A DNA stretch of 64,000 bases from Microbacterium salitolerans (GTDB lineage Bacteria; Actinomycetota; Actinomycetes; Actinomycetales; Microbacteriaceae): contig NZ_JAHKSH010000004.1 in the NCBI RefSeq assembly GCF_019720895.1, positions 310,001 through 374,000 on the forward strand, read 5' to 3'. Shown in pieces: positions 53,105-62,806 of this stretch. A model generated the notes under the pieces. That model made no database searches, was not told where the DNA came from, and saw only the letters and a list, made by a program, of their open reading frames with translations. Both the position numbers and the translations under genes were made by a program. The first letter of the stretch is position 1; each line of letters starts with the position of its first letter.

Positions 53105-54827
53105 GAAGGCGTCGCGCGAACCCCGCGCCCATGATCGCCGCGCGCCGCGCCGCACGCGGGAGCCAGTGTCGCCGCCGTCGCACCACGACGACACGATCGA
53201 CGACGTCGTAGAGGAACGCGTCACGGGGCGTGTACGGGGGCAGGCTCGGCGCGCCGCCGACGTTGAGCACCTCGTCGCCCACCCGGAAGACGGGCGTGAG
53301 GGGGCGATGCATCGGCAGCGCGGCCGTCGGATAGGCCGCCGCCCACGTGCGGACGCCGCCCTGCTCCTCGGTCCACGTCACGCTCGCCGGTTCGATCAGC
53401 CGGAGCTCCCCGTCCGCAACAGACTTCTCGCCGTCGAAGAGCGCCGGCGCCGCATCGGACGCGGCCGTGCCCTCGATCATGAGCAGCGGGCCGCCCACGA
53501 CCGACGTCACGCGGCCGGCGACTTCGGCACGACGCGCGACGCGGTCGTCGTCGCCCGACGGGCTCTGCCACGCCTCGACGGAGAATAGGAGCACGCGCTC
53601 CCCCAGCGATTCGCGCGCCTCCTCGACGAGCGCGCGCCAGTCGCCTGACCGCTCGACCGAACGCGGCATCGTGAGCTGACGTGCGAGGCGCTCCACGAGG
53701 AGCCGGCGCTCCTCGGACGCGAGGTCGGGACGGGACGGCAGCGTGGCGATCAGGTCGCGCCACGACGAGACGAGCGCGCGGCTCTTCTCCGCGTCCTCGA
53801 CGTCGACGCCGGTCTCGGCGACGAGGGCGACGACACGTGCCGCGGAGAGCTCCCCTGCTGCCGCGAGCTCGAGCATCATCTGACGCAGCGGCGCGACGGT
53901 CGGTGCCGGCGCTGGCGTGCGGGCCAGCAGCCCGGAGAGCGCCTCGGCGACCGCGTCGTCGTCGGCGCTCGGCTCCTCCCAACCCGACAGGAACTTCACG
54001 ACCGCCATGAACGCGTCGCGATCCCAGATGAGGTTCGCGTACACGCGCGAGAGCTCCGCGTCGCCGCGCTCGGCGACCAGATCGGCGCAGATCGTCTCCT
54101 GCCCGAGGTAGCTGAGGAGCGACGTCGCTGCGCCGGCTCGCGCAGTCATGGAGCCCGCGCCGGGGCGCTCGCGATAGAGGTAGACGACATCCGGGATGAT
54201 GTCGATGCTGTCGGCCGCGAGGAACGCCGTCACCATGGGCGCGATGTCGTTCGAGCGCGGCACATCGGGGAAGCAGATCGCCTTCTCCTCCCAGAACGCG
54301 CGTCGCCACATGCGGTTCCAGCAGGGCCGGCTGTACAGCAGCGACGGCTCGTCGAGGATCGACACGCGCTCGCCCGGGTGGTCGAAGGCGGGCATGGCCG
54401 CCGTGGGCCGCCATGTATCGGCGGCCCGGAACTTGAGGTAGTCGCCGATCGCCATATCGGATCCGGATCGCTCGAGGCTGGCGACGAGAGCGGCGTAGGC
54501 GCCGTCGGGGATGAGATCGTCGCCGTCGGCGAAGACGAGGTAGCGGCCCCGTGCGCGATCCGCGCCCGTGTTGCGCGCGGACCCGCCGCCCGGTACGTCG
54601 GACGGGACGACCGCGATCCGCTCGTCCCGCGCCGCGTATTCTCGCGCGAGCTCGACGGTGCCGTCGGAGGAGCGGTCATCGACGACGATGACCTCCATGT
54701 CCTCGACCTGACGCAGGACCGAGTCGAGGGTCTGGCGGAGCCACGGGCGGACATCGTGCGTCGGAATCACCACCGACAGGAGGGGTGTCGAACGGTCGTC
54801 GATCGGAGCATCCGCGGAAGGTGACAT
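53094..54827 (-). CDS. Family 2 glycosyltransferase with long C-terminal region
   Basis: The protein has 577 residues from the chosen ATG (MSPSADAPIDDRSTP). The GT-A domain (about 17-230) has LSVVIPTHDVRPWLRQTLDS, VIVVDDRSSDGTVELAREY, GGGSARNTGADRARGRYLVF and ADGDDLIPDGAYAALV. It looks like TagF- or CDP-glycerol-associated GT2 enzymes of the cell wall, though no glycerophosphotransferase domain follows. The remaining 340 residues include helical and beta-rich parts and a basic tail (ARRAAIMGAGFARRLLRR) suited to membrane contact. TATCCT lies 9 nt upstream of the ATG. Divergent from ugd. Confidence 0.78.
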   Translation of the reverse strand: MSPSADAPIDDRSTPLLSVVIPTHDVRPWLRQTLDSVLRQVEDMEVIVVDDRSSDGTVELAREYAARDERIAVVPSDVPGGGSARNTGADRARGRYLVFADGDDLIPDGAYAALVASLERSGSDMAIGDYLKFRAADTWRPTAAMPAFDHPGERVSILDEPSLLYSRPCWNRMWRRAFWEEKAICFPDVPRSNDIAPMVTAFLAADSIDIIPDVVYLYRERPGAGSMTARAGAATSLLSYLGQETICADLVAERGDAELSRVYANLIWDRDAFMAVVKFLSGWEEPSADDDAVAEALSGLLARTPAPAPTVAPLRQMMLELAAAGELSAARVVALVAETGVDVEDAEKSRALVSSWRDLIATLPSRPDLASEERRLLVERLARQLTMPRSVERSGDWRALVEEARESLGERVLLFSVEAWQSPSGDDDRVARRAEVAGRVTSVVGGPLLMIEGTAASDAAPALFDGEKSVADGELRLIEPASVTWTEEQGGVRTWAAAYPTAALPMHRPLTPVFRVGDEVLNVGGAPSLPPYTPRDAFLYDVVDRVVVVRRRRHWLPRAARRAAIMGAGFARRLLRR

Positions 54828-55005
54828 AGCCGCACCAGGATATGCGACGCGCATGTCGGATCCGTGCGCCGAGACGTCGAGCTGAGCGGATCGTGAGTCG
54901 TTCCTTATGCGGGCGCGGATTGAGCGTTGCCGCGGGTGCACCGTGGCAGGATGGCAGGAGCGCCCTCACGGGCTTCAGGACCGCTCAGAAGAAGGAGATC
55001 TCCAC

Positions 55006-56307
55006 ATGCAGTTGAGCGTGATCGGATGCGGGTACCTCGGTGCTGTGCACGCTGCCTCGATGGCATCGCTCGGGCACCGGGTCGTCGGCCTCGACGTCGA
55101 CGAGGCGAGGATCGCGATGCTCTCTGCGGGCGAGACGCCCTTCTACGAGCCCGGGCTGGACGAGATCCTGAAGGCAGGGCTCGCGTCGGGCAATCTCAGC
55201 TTCTCGACCGACTACGCCGACGCCGCAGACGCCGACGTGCACTTCGTCGGCGTCGGCACGCCGCAGCGCAAGGATGCTCAGGGCGCCGATCTCACGTACG
55301 TCGACGCCGCCATCACCTCGCTGCTGCCGCACCTGCGGCCGGGCGTCCTCATCGCCGGCAAGTCGACGGTTCCCGTCGGCACGGCCGAGCGCCTCGCCGA
55401 GATCGTGAAGCCCACGGGAGCGCACCTCGCCTGGAACCCTGAGTTCCTGCGCGAGGGCTTCGCCGTGAAGGACACGGTCGACCCCGACCGCCTCGTGTAC
55501 GGCGTCGCCGACGACACACGCGATGAAGACGTGGCGATCCTCGATTCCGTCTACGCCTCGATCCTCGAGCGCGAGACCCCGCGCCTCATCACCGGCTACG
55601 CAACGGCCGAGCTCGTGAAGGTGTCGGCGAACGCCTTCCTCGCCACGAAGATCTCCTTCATCAACGCGATGGCCGAGATCGCCGAGGTCACCGGCGCCGA
55701 CGTCACGCAGCTCGCCGATGCGATCGGCCACGACGTGCGCATCGGCCGCAAGTTCCTCAACGCCGGTGTCGGCTTCGGCGGCGGGTGCCTCCCGAAGGAC
55801 ATCCGCGCGTTCGCCGCCCGCGCCGAGGAGCTCGGCAAGGGCGAGTCCGTCGCCTTCCTCAAGGAGGTCGACGAGATCAACCTGCGCCGGCGCCAGCGCA
55901 TCGTCGACCTCGTCGTCGACTCGTTCGACGGCCAGCCGTTCGGTCGTCGCGTCGCCGTCCTCGGCCTCGCGTTCAAGCCCGACAGCGATGACATCCGCGA
56001 CTCGCCCGCGCTCGACGTCGCGGTGCGCCTCAAGGGCCTCGGCGCCGACGTCGTCTCGTATGACCCCGAGGCGATGAAGACGGCGCAGCGCGCCCATCCG
56101 CAGCTCGCCTACGCCGAGTCGCTCGACGCCGCACTCGAAGGCGCGGAGGCCGTCGCCATCCTCACCGAGTGGAAGCAGTTCCGGCAGCTCGACGCCGCCG
56201 AGACGGCGGCCAAGGTCGCGCGCCCCGTGATCTTCGACGGACGCAACATCCTCGACCCCGCCGACTGGCGCGCGGCCGGCTGGACCTACACGGGAATGGG
56301 TCGCTGA
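55006..56307 (+). CDS. ugd: UDP-glucose 6-dehydrogenase
   Basis: This enzyme of 433 residues oxidises UDP-glucose to UDP-glucuronate with NAD. It has the Rossmann start SVIGCGYLGAVHAASMASLG, the middle-domain motif NAFLATKISFINAMAE and the catalytic Cys261 in GFGGGCLPKD. The C-terminal UDP-binding region has GLAFKPDSDDIRDSP. The ATG at 55006 has an AAGGAGA site; the longer frame from 54907 includes the promoter. It would supply glucuronic acid or a derivative for the acidic glycan assembled by the neighbouring transferases. The 178-bp gap to the divergent GT2 gene holds both promoters and nothing else recognised. Confidence 0.94.
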   Translation: MQLSVIGCGYLGAVHAASMASLGHRVVGLDVDEARIAMLSAGETPFYEPGLDEILKAGLASGNLSFSTDYADAADADVHFVGVGTPQRKDAQGADLTYVDAAITSLLPHLRPGVLIAGKSTVPVGTAERLAEIVKPTGAHLAWNPEFLREGFAVKDTVDPDRLVYGVADDTRDEDVAILDSVYASILERETPRLITGYATAELVKVSANAFLATKISFINAMAEIAEVTGADVTQLADAIGHDVRIGRKFLNAGVGFGGGCLPKDIRAFAARAEELGKGESVAFLKEVDEINLRRRQRIVDLVVDSFDGQPFGRRVAVLGLAFKPDSDDIRDSPALDVAVRLKGLGADVVSYDPEAMKTAQRAHPQLAYAESLDAALEGAEAVAILTEWKQFRQLDAAETAAKVARPVIFDGRNILDPADWRAAGWTYTGMGR

Positions 56308-56311
56308 GCCC

Positions 56312-57223
56312 ATGAACGATCCTCGGGTCGCCGTCGTCGTCCGCACCAAGGACCGCCCCCGCTTCCTCGACCGCGCGCTGCGCAGCATCGCCGGTCAGAC
56401 GATGCAGGAGTGGGAGTGCGTCATCGTCAACGACGGCGGCGATCCCGCAGGCGTCGACGAGATGGTCGCCCGCGTCCCCGAGGAGCACCGCGACAAGGTG
56501 CGCGTGCTGCACCGTGCCGAGTCCCACGGCCGGTGGGCGAGCGCCAACGCGGGCATCATCGCCTCGACCGCTCCCCTGCTCGTCCTCCACGACGACGACG
56601 ACTCGTGGCACCCCGACTTCCTCGAGCTCGCGACGCGCTACCTCGACCGAGAGAAGAACGAGGATCGCGGCGGCGTCGTCTCGAGGATCGAGATCGTCTG
56701 GGAGCACCTCGACGAGCACGGCGACTACGTCTCATACGGTCGCGAGACCTTCCAGCAGGACCTCACGGCGCCTGCCCTCACCGACACGATGCTCTTCAAC
56801 CGGTTCGTCCCGATCGGCTTCGTCTATCGCCGCGCTCTGCACGACGAGCTCGGTCTCTACGACGAGCGCCTTCCCGTGGTCGGCGACTGGAACTTCACCC
56901 TCAAGGTGCTCGCGCGCGGCGGCCTTGAGTACCTGGATCCCGATGTCGCCTACGCGTACTGGCACCAGCGGCCGGGGCAGAACGGATCCACGGGCAACAG
57001 CGTGATCGCGAGCGATCGCGAGCACCGTCAGGTCGATGCGCAGATCCGCGACGAGGCGTTTCGCCAGTACGTGTCCGAGTACGGGCCGGGCCTGCCGCTC
57101 TACCTCACGAAGTTCATCGACCAGCGTCTGGTCGAGATGGAGGACCGCCTGCGCGGCGAGATCGAGCGCTACAGCCTCCCCGAGCGCGCTCTGCGCACGC
57201 TCCGGCGCAAGCTCGGCCGCTAG
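56312..57223 (+). CDS. Family 2 glycosyltransferase
   Basis: This GT2 protein of 303 residues has VAVVVRTKDRPRFLDRALRS, VIVNDGGDPAGVDEMV and the metal-binding motif PLLVLHDDDDSWHPDFLEL. A later GDWNFTLKVLARG supplies the expected acidic residue before the acceptor loop. It lies 4 bp after ugd, so it may use UDP-glucuronate or a derived donor, but this is only suggested by position. The C-terminal helix is basic (RALRTLRRKLGR). The gene ends in a hairpin whose loop is the stop codon. Confidence 0.83.
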   Translation: MNDPRVAVVVRTKDRPRFLDRALRSIAGQTMQEWECVIVNDGGDPAGVDEMVARVPEEHRDKVRVLHRAESHGRWASANAGIIASTAPLLVLHDDDDSWHPDFLELATRYLDREKNEDRGGVVSRIEIVWEHLDEHGDYVSYGRETFQQDLTAPALTDTMLFNRFVPIGFVYRRALHDELGLYDERLPVVGDWNFTLKVLARGGLEYLDPDVAYAYWHQRPGQNGSTGNSVIASDREHRQVDAQIRDEAFRQYVSEYGPGLPLYLTKFIDQRLVEMEDRLRGEIERYSLPERALRTLRRKLGR

Positions 57224-57250
57224 GCGGCCGAGCCGCCCCCTCAGTGGGGG
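57211..57250. terminator. Two adjacent GC hairpins between convergent GT2 and exporter genes
   Basis: GCTCGGCCGC (57211-57220) and GCGGCCGAGC (57224-57233) form a perfect 10-bp stem whose loop is the TAG stop of the GT2 gene. A second stem, CCCCC/GGGGG (57236-57240 and 57246-57250), overlaps the end of the exporter ATPase gene. Both could work in either direction. No T tract is present. Confidence 0.5.
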
Positions 57251-58002
57251 GTGTCGCGGATGACCTTGACGGCCTCGCCGATCGGGCCGTCGAAGAGCAC
57301 CTTGTGCTCGTGGATGACGATGCCGCGGCTGCAGAGCTTCTTCACGGTCGACATGTTGTGGCTCACGATGAGCATCGTGACGCCCTTCTGCGTGAGCTCC
57401 TCGAGCTTGGCGTTGCACTTCTCACGGAACGGCGCGTCGCCCACCGACAGCACCTCGTCGACGAGGAGCACGTCGAGATCGACGTGGATCGCGACCGCGA
57501 AGGCCAGGCGCATGAACATGCCCGACGAGTAGTGCTTGACCTCCTGGTCGATGAAGTCGCCGATCTCGCTGAACTCGACGATGTCGTCGAATCGCGCGTC
57601 GGTCTCCTTCTTCGTCATGCCGAGGATCGCGGCGTTGAGGTAGACGTTCTCGCGGCCGGACAGCTCCGGGTGGAAGCCGGCGCCGACCTCGATGAGCCCC
57701 GCGACGCGTCCGCGCGTGAACACGCGGCCCGCATCGGGCTCCATGACGCCGGACACCAGCTTGAGCGTCGTCGACTTGCCCGAGCCGTTGAAGCCGAGCA
57801 CGGCGACGGCTTCGCCCTCGCCGACCTGGAAGCTGACGTCGTCGAGAGCCGCGAACTGATCGGCCCGGACCTTCTTGCCCTTGACGGCGCTGACGAACGC
57901 CTCTTTGAAGGAGTGCGTGTTGCGCTTGAGGAAGCGCTTCGTGACGCCGTCGACGATGATCGACGGCGGCGTGGTGCTGGTCTGCTCGAGAGTGTTCGAC
58001 AT
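57241..58002 (-). CDS. Polysaccharide ABC exporter, ATP-binding subunit (Wzt-like), system 2
   Basis: The 253-residue ATPase has Walker A GFNGSGKST, Q-loop region GLIEVGAGFHPELSGRENV, signature HYSSGMFMRLAFAVA, Walker B LDVLLVDEVLSVGD and switch His in MLIVSHNMSTV. It is typical of Wzt/RfbB-type glycan exporters without the C-terminal glycan-binding domain, so substrate length is probably not read by this subunit. The ATG at 58000-58002 overlaps the permease stop by one base. It is distinct from system 1 at 41133 in sequence. Confidence 0.92.
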   Translation of the reverse strand: MSNTLEQTSTTPPSIIVDGVTKRFLKRNTHSFKEAFVSAVKGKKVRADQFAALDDVSFQVGEGEAVAVLGFNGSGKSTTLKLVSGVMEPDAGRVFTRGRVAGLIEVGAGFHPELSGRENVYLNAAILGMTKKETDARFDDIVEFSEIGDFIDQEVKHYSSGMFMRLAFAVAIHVDLDVLLVDEVLSVGDAPFREKCNAKLEELTQKGVTMLIVSHNMSTVKKLCSRGIVIHEHKVLFDGPIGEAVKVIRDTPH

Positions 58003-58889
58003 CACAGGTCCTGGGCGAAGGTGCGTTCGAAGCGTCGGAAGGTGAGCTGGCCGACGATCAGGAAGATCACGCAGAGCAGGATCGCTCCCAGCGTGAAGTA
58101 CTCGAAGTGCGGTGCGAACCCGGCCCACCCCTCAGGGTTGGTCTTCGCGTCGAAGGGCTCGACGGTCGGCTCCCAGAAGGCGAAGTGGAACAGCTCGACC
58201 GACACCGTGATCGGGTTGAGCAGCCACGTGTAGAACACCCATCCCGGCATGAACTCCTGGATGAGCTGCCACGTGTACAGCACGGGAGAGGCCCACGTCG
58301 CGAGCTGGCGCAGCACCTCGACGAAGTTCTGCGCGTCGCGGAAGCGCACGTTGAGCCCCGCGAAGAAGAGCCCCAGGCCCAGCGCCGCCATGCCCACGAT
58401 CAGCAGGCCGAGGAGCATCGCCCCGATGCCCGCGATGCTGGGGACCCAGCCGTAGACGAGGGCCACGACGAGCAGGATCGCGAGCTGCGGCAGGAAGTGG
58501 ATGAACGCGCCGATGATCGCGGAGATCGGGAAGAGCTCGCGGGGCAGGTAGATCTTCTTGACGAGGGCCTTGTTGTCGACGACCGCCGTCGTCGCGTTGC
58601 CGAACGCCTCGTTGAAGAAGCTGACCGTGATGAATCCGGAGAAGAGATAGAGCGGGTAGTTGTCGAGCCCGCGGTCCATCCCGAAGATGAACCCCATGAC
58701 CGCCCAGTAGATGAAGAACTGAATCAGCGGCTTGACGTACGACCATGTCCAGCCGAGCGCCGAGTTGCGGTAGCGGGTCGAGATGCCCTTGCGCACGAGG
58801 ACCGAGAGCAGGTAGCGCCACCGCAGCACATCGGCGAGGCCGCGGCTGCGCCCCGGGACATCGAAGTTCGACAGATCTATCGTCGTCAC
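58002..58889 (-). CDS. Polysaccharide ABC exporter, permease subunit (Wzm-like), system 2
   Basis: The 295-residue ABC-2 permease has six hydrophobic helices. Its cytoplasmic N-terminal segment VLVRKGISTRYRNSALGWTW precedes the first membrane helix, and NPITVSVELFHFAFW lies near the end. The GTG at 58887-58889 is the likely start (MTTIDLSNFDVPGRSRG) with a GAGG site 10-13 nt upstream. A TAGGAT -10-like element lies about 45 bp upstream. With its ATPase it probably exports a lipid-linked glycan such as the galactofuran. The LCP ligase gene ends 88 bp upstream. Confidence 0.9.
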   Translation of the reverse strand: MTTIDLSNFDVPGRSRGLADVLRWRYLLSVLVRKGISTRYRNSALGWTWSYVKPLIQFFIYWAVMGFIFGMDRGLDNYPLYLFSGFITVSFFNEAFGNATTAVVDNKALVKKIYLPRELFPISAIIGAFIHFLPQLAILLVVALVYGWVPSIAGIGAMLLGLLIVGMAALGLGLFFAGLNVRFRDAQNFVEVLRQLATWASPVLYTWQLIQEFMPGWVFYTWLLNPITVSVELFHFAFWEPTVEPFDAKTNPEGWAGFAPHFEYFTLGAILLCVIFLIVGQLTFRRFERTFAQDL

Positions 58890-58977
58890 TGGATCGTGCC
58901 TCGCATCGTTCGGCCGCAGAAAGTCACACTGGATCCTATCGCTCCACCGGAATCCATCCTGGGAGCGGCCGGGCCGT

Positions 58978-60408
58978 TCACTCCGCGGTGCCCTCGGGGT
59001 GCAGCGCCTCGTCGACCATCTGCTGGATCGCCGCGGCATCCGGCCACTCCTGATCGACGCCCGCGTCGGGGTTCAGCTCGATCGTGGTGACCGGCTGGTC
59101 GCGCGCGAGCACCGCGAGGTCGACGAACGTCGACACCAGGCCCTGCGGCACATCCGTGCGGATCACGTCGGTTCCGGCGCGCGCGACCTCCTGGAAGCGC
59201 GCGAGCACGTTCTGCGGGGTCATCTGGCTGATGACCGCCGCCTGCAGCTCACGCTGGCGCTCCATCCGGTCCCAGTCGCTCGTCGTGTACCGCGAACGGG
59301 CGTACCAGAGCGCCGTCTCGCCGTCCATGTGCTGCTCGCCGGGCTCGATCCAGCCGGTCGCCCACTCCTCCGCGGGCTGTCCCTCGTACGACGGCCCCGG
59401 GCCCTCGGGAAGGCGCTCGTCGACCGTGATCTCGACGCCGCCGAGCGAATCGATGAGCGCGGCGAAGCCGTGCATGTCGATCATGACGTAGTACGGGATC
59501 TCGATGCCCAGCAGTCCCTCGGCCGCGTCCTTCGTCGCCTCGATCTCGGGTTCGGATCCGTGCTTCTCGGCGTCCGGGTAGAGGCTCGCACCGCCGTCCT
59601 CACGGCAGAACGACACGGCATTGGTGAGCTGGTTGATGCCGCTGTCCCATCCGCACGCCGGATCCGCCTGTCCCTCGAAGTAGTTCGGATACATCTCGGT
59701 CATGGGGCTCCCCTCGCTGAAGGGGAAGTGCTGCAGGTCGCGCGGGATCCCGGTGATGGTCACGGCACCGGTGTCGGCGTTGACGGAGATCACCGAGATG
59801 CTGTCGAAGCGCATCGAATCGCGCCCCTCGCCCGAGTCGGCGCCGAGGAGCAGCACGTTGTAGTAGCCGTCGCTCGGTGGCACGACGGGAGCCGAGCTGC
59901 TGAACAGCGTGCCGATGCCGCCGCCCGCGGCGAAGAGCCGCGGGGCCGCGAGCGCACCCGTCGCGCCCTGCAGGATCAGCAGCACGATCGCGAGCACCGC
60001 GATGAAGGCCTTCTGCGGGCGCGATGTCTTGACGAGGCGCACGAGTCGGATCGTGTTGATCGACAGGATCACCCACAGCACGGCGTACAGGGCCACGATC
60101 ACCCCGAGCGCGATGAGGGTGAACGGCCGCAGAAGGAACCACATCACCGCAGACCGCCACAGCAGCACGCCGAGCACGCCGACGATGAGCAGCACCCACA
60201 TGAGGATCGTCGCGCCGAGGCCGAACCTGCCGAGCTTCCGATTGCCGGCCAGCGACTGGGCGGATCCCGGCAGGAGGAAGTTGAGGATCACGAGCCACCA
60301 GCCGCGGCGCGTCATCAGCGTCGGGTCGGAGACATCGGGCGTGCGCAGCGGGGACTGCTCGAGGAGCGACCCGGCCGGGGCTGCCACGCGGTCGGCAGCG
60401 ACCGTCAC
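58978..60408 (-). CDS. LytR-CpsA-Psr (LCP) family cell-wall glycan ligase
   Basis: LCP proteins transfer lipid-linked glycans or teichoic polymers onto peptidoglycan outside the membrane. The 476-residue protein has four N-terminal membrane helices (about 36-160). The extracytoplasmic LCP domain follows ([73 protein letters not shown]). Conserved Arg and Asp residues of the active site are present. LCP with four helices is common in Micrococcales. GTG 60406-60408 overlaps the purE stop. It may attach the exported galactan to the wall. Confidence 0.92.
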   Translation of the reverse strand: MTVAADRVAAPAGSLLEQSPLRTPDVSDPTLMTRRGWWLVILNFLLPGSAQSLAGNRKLGRFGLGATILMWVLLIVGVLGVLLWRSAVMWFLLRPFTLIALGVIVALYAVLWVILSINTIRLVRLVKTSRPQKAFIAVLAIVLLILQGATGALAAPRLFAAGGGIGTLFSSSAPVVPPSDGYYNVLLLGADSGEGRDSMRFDSISVISVNADTGAVTITGIPRDLQHFPFSEGSPMTEMYPNYFEGQADPACGWDSGINQLTNAVSFCREDGGASLYPDAEKHGSEPEIEATKDAAEGLLGIEIPYYVMIDMHGFAALIDSLGGVEITVDERLPEGPGPSYEGQPAEEWATGWIEPGEQHMDGETALWYARSRYTTSDWDRMERQRELQAAVISQMTPQNVLARFQEVARAGTDVIRTDVPQGLVSTFVDLAVLARDQPVTTIELNPDAGVDQEWPDAAAIQQMVDEALHPEGTAE

Positions 60409-60917
60409 GACAGCGAGTCCTTGAGGCGTCGGTTCTTCTCCTCGACCTGCCGTTCGAGATCGCGCGCGTACTCCTCGACGCGGTCCGCGATCGCGGCGTC
60501 GCCCGCGCCGAGGATCCGAGCGGCGAGGAGGCCCGCGTTCTTCGCGCCGTTGATCGACACGGTCGCCACGGGGATACCCGCCGGCATCTGGACGATCGAC
60601 AGGAGCGAGTCGAGCCCGTCGAGGGTCTTCAGCTGCACGGGCACGCCGATCACGGGCAGCGCGGTGAGCGAGGCGAGCATTCCCGGCAGGTGCGCCGCTC
60701 CGCCGGCGCCGGCGATGATCGCCTGCAGTCCGCGACCGCGTGCCTCGCGGCCGTAGGCCACCAGCTTGTCGGGCGTGCGGTGCGCGGAGACGACCTCGAC
60801 CTCGTGGTCGATGCCGAATTCTGTGAGGGCCGCGGATGCATCCTGCATCACACGCCAGTCGGAATCGGATCCCATGACGACGCCGACGAGGGGCGCTTCA
60901 GACGAGTGCAGCACCAT
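60405..60917 (-). CDS. purE: N5-carboxyaminoimidazole ribonucleotide mutase
   Basis: PurE converts N5-CAIR to CAIR in purine synthesis. The protein (170 residues from ATG 60915-60917) has [28 protein letters not shown] and [15 protein letters not shown], with the catalytic His in SAHRTP. Two other starts are possible. GTG 60984-60986 lies 19 bp after the purK stop and adds 23 residues; GTG 60912-60914 lies 6 nt after a TACCCT. I prefer the ATG for its family-typical length. It lies downstream of purK, the usual arrangement. Confidence 0.9.
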   Translation of the reverse strand: MVLHSSEAPLVGVVMGSDSDWRVMQDASAALTEFGIDHEVEVVSAHRTPDKLVAYGREARGRGLQAIIAGAGGAAHLPGMLASLTALPVIGVPVQLKTLDGLDSLLSIVQMPAGIPVATVSINGAKNAGLLAARILGAGDAAIADRVEEYARDLERQVEEKNRRLKDSLS

Positions 60918-61005
60918 GCCAGGGTAGGCGACGGCCTTGTGTTCCCCTGTGAGCGCCGCGCGCGGGAGGTGTGCGTCGGCGTTCACGATGCCGGGAGCTC
61001 CGTCG

Positions 61006-62127
61006 TCAGTCGAAGTACGTTGCCGCGGCGCGAGCGACGTAGGCGGCGTCGGCGATGTCGTCGCTCGTCACGTTGACGTGCCCGACCTTGCGTCCGGGAC
61101 GCGACGCCTTTCCGTACGTGTGGATCTTGGCACCCGGGTGCGCCTCCATCGCGACGGCGAACCGCTCGTCGATGTCGACGCCTTCGGGGCCGCCGAGGAT
61201 GTTGATCATGCAGGTCGCGTCGGTGAGGGCGTCCGCGGATCCCAGGGGAAGATCGAGGACAGCGCGCAGGTGCTGCTCGAACTGGCTCGTGACGGCGCCG
61301 TCCTGTGTCCAGTGGCCGCTGTTGTGCGGGCGCATCGCGAGCTCGTTCACGAGAAGCCGCTCGTCGGTCGTCTCGAACAGCTCGACCGCGAGCATGCCGG
61401 TCACGCCGAGGCCGTCGGCGATCTGGGTGCCGATCCGGGCGGCGAGCTCAACCGCCCGCTCGCCCAGATTCGGCGCGGGCGCGAACACCTCGGCGCACAC
61501 GCCGTCCTGCTGCACGGTCTCGACGACGGGGTAGGGCACCATCTCGCCGCTCGGGCGGCGCGCCACCTGCTGTGCGAGCTCGCGACGGAAGCGGACGAGC
61601 TCCTCGACGAGGATCGGCTCGCCGGCGAAGGCCTCGAACCAGTCGTCGGCCTCGGACGCTTCGGCGATCACGCGCACGCCCTTGCCGTCGTACCCGCCGC
61701 GCGGCGTCTTCACGACCGCGCGGCCGCTGTGATCGTCGATGAAGGCCTGCAACTCGTCGCGCGTCTGAACGCCCGCCCAGTCGGGCTGCGGCGCGCCGAC
61801 GTCTGCGAGCTTCTGCCGCATCACGAGCTTGTCCTGCGCGAACTGCAGCGCGTCGGGACCGGGGTGCACGGCGACGCCATCTGCGACGAGCGCGCGCAGC
61901 ACCTCCTGCGGCACATGCTCGTGATCGAACGTGACGACGTCGACGTCCCGAGCGAAGGCGCGCACGGTGTCGAGGTCGCGGTAGTCGCCGACCGCCGTCT
62001 GCGCCAGCTGCGCCGACATCCCGTCCTGCTCCGCGAGAACTCGGATCTGCACTCCGAGCTCGATCGCGGGAGCGATCATCATCCGGGCCAGCTGCCCGCC
62101 ACCGATCACGCCGACACGCTTCGTCAT
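61006..62127 (-). CDS. purK: 5-(carboxyamino)imidazole ribonucleotide synthase
   Basis: PurK makes N5-CAIR from AIR, bicarbonate and ATP. The 373-residue ATP-grasp protein starts [19 protein letters not shown]. It shows [17 protein letters not shown] (the ATP-binding loop), [17 protein letters not shown] and [17 protein letters not shown] (phosphate and metal site). Length and motifs are standard. It precedes purE, giving the two-step pathway. The PH-domain gene ends 45 bp upstream on the same strand. Confidence 0.95.
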   Translation of the reverse strand: MTKRVGVIGGGQLARMMIAPAIELGVQIRVLAEQDGMSAQLAQTAVGDYRDLDTVRAFARDVDVVTFDHEHVPQEVLRALVADGVAVHPGPDALQFAQDKLVMRQKLADVGAPQPDWAGVQTRDELQAFIDDHSGRAVVKTPRGGYDGKGVRVIAEASEADDWFEAFAGEPILVEELVRFRRELAQQVARRPSGEMVPYPVVETVQQDGVCAEVFAPAPNLGERAVELAARIGTQIADGLGVTGMLAVELFETTDERLLVNELAMRPHNSGHWTQDGAVTSQFEQHLRAVLDLPLGSADALTDATCMINILGGPEGVDIDERFAVAMEAHPGAKIHTYGKASRPGRKVGHVNVTSDDIADAAYVARAAATYFD

Positions 62128-62172
62128 GCGTCCATCATCTCAGGTTCCCCGACGCGCGCACGTCGGCGCCCG

Positions 62173-62691
62173 TCAGTGGTCGAGGTACGGATCCGCCGCC
62201 TGCTGCTGCGCCGCGCGATGCGCGAGGATCTGCCCAATCTCGACCTGATCCGCGAGCGCCTCGCCGACGAGCTTCGGGGTGCGGATGTTCTTCAGCTCGA
62301 TCATCGTCTCCCCCGACGACAGCCGAAGCGTGCCGGTGCCGGCGAGCCGCTGCAGCGGCCCCCGCGACAGCTCCGTGCCGTACCCCGCCGTGTGCAGCAG
62401 CTCGCGGCGGTGACGGATGACGAGACCCCGCGTGACGATCACCCGCCGCGTCGTCAGCACGTACTGCCGCGACGCCCACCGCCACCACGGCACGACGACC
62501 AGACCGCCGACGACGACGACCGCCGCGAGGAGCAGCATCCAGTCCTCGAACGGATCCGGCAGGTTCGTGAGGAAGTACCCCGTCGCGCCCGACACGGCGA
62601 TGAGCACGAGCGCCGACCAGGTGAGCCCTGCGGCGGATCCGCGGAACGTCGCGATCCGCAGCTCCTGCTGCGGCGGGGTCTCGTCGGTCAT
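62173..62691 (-). CDS. PH domain-containing membrane protein
   Basis: This 172-residue protein has two adjacent membrane helices (about 24-42 and 49-66) and a cytoplasmic bacterial PH (bPH2) domain with RQYVLTTRRVIVTRGLVIRH and LLHTAGYGTELSRGPLQRL. The ATG at 62689-62691 has a GGAG site 3 bases away. The open frame up to 63072 runs into birA and was rejected. Function is unknown. In related actinobacteria such a gene often sits between birA and purK, as here. Confidence 0.85.
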   Translation of the reverse strand: MTDETPPQQELRIATFRGSAAGLTWSALVLIAVSGATGYFLTNLPDPFEDWMLLLAAVVVVGGLVVVPWWRWASRQYVLTTRRVIVTRGLVIRHRRELLHTAGYGTELSRGPLQRLAGTGTLRLSSGETMIELKNIRTPKLVGEALADQVEIGQILAHRAAQQQAADPYLDH

Positions 62692-62806
62692 GGCTCCATT
62701 GTCGCGCGTGCGGAGAGGAACCGGCGCTCGACGTCCCGAGGCACCGACGATCTCGTGCCGGTCCGGCGCACCCCGACGAGTCCGCCACCCGCGCGGAGCC
62801 GGCGCG

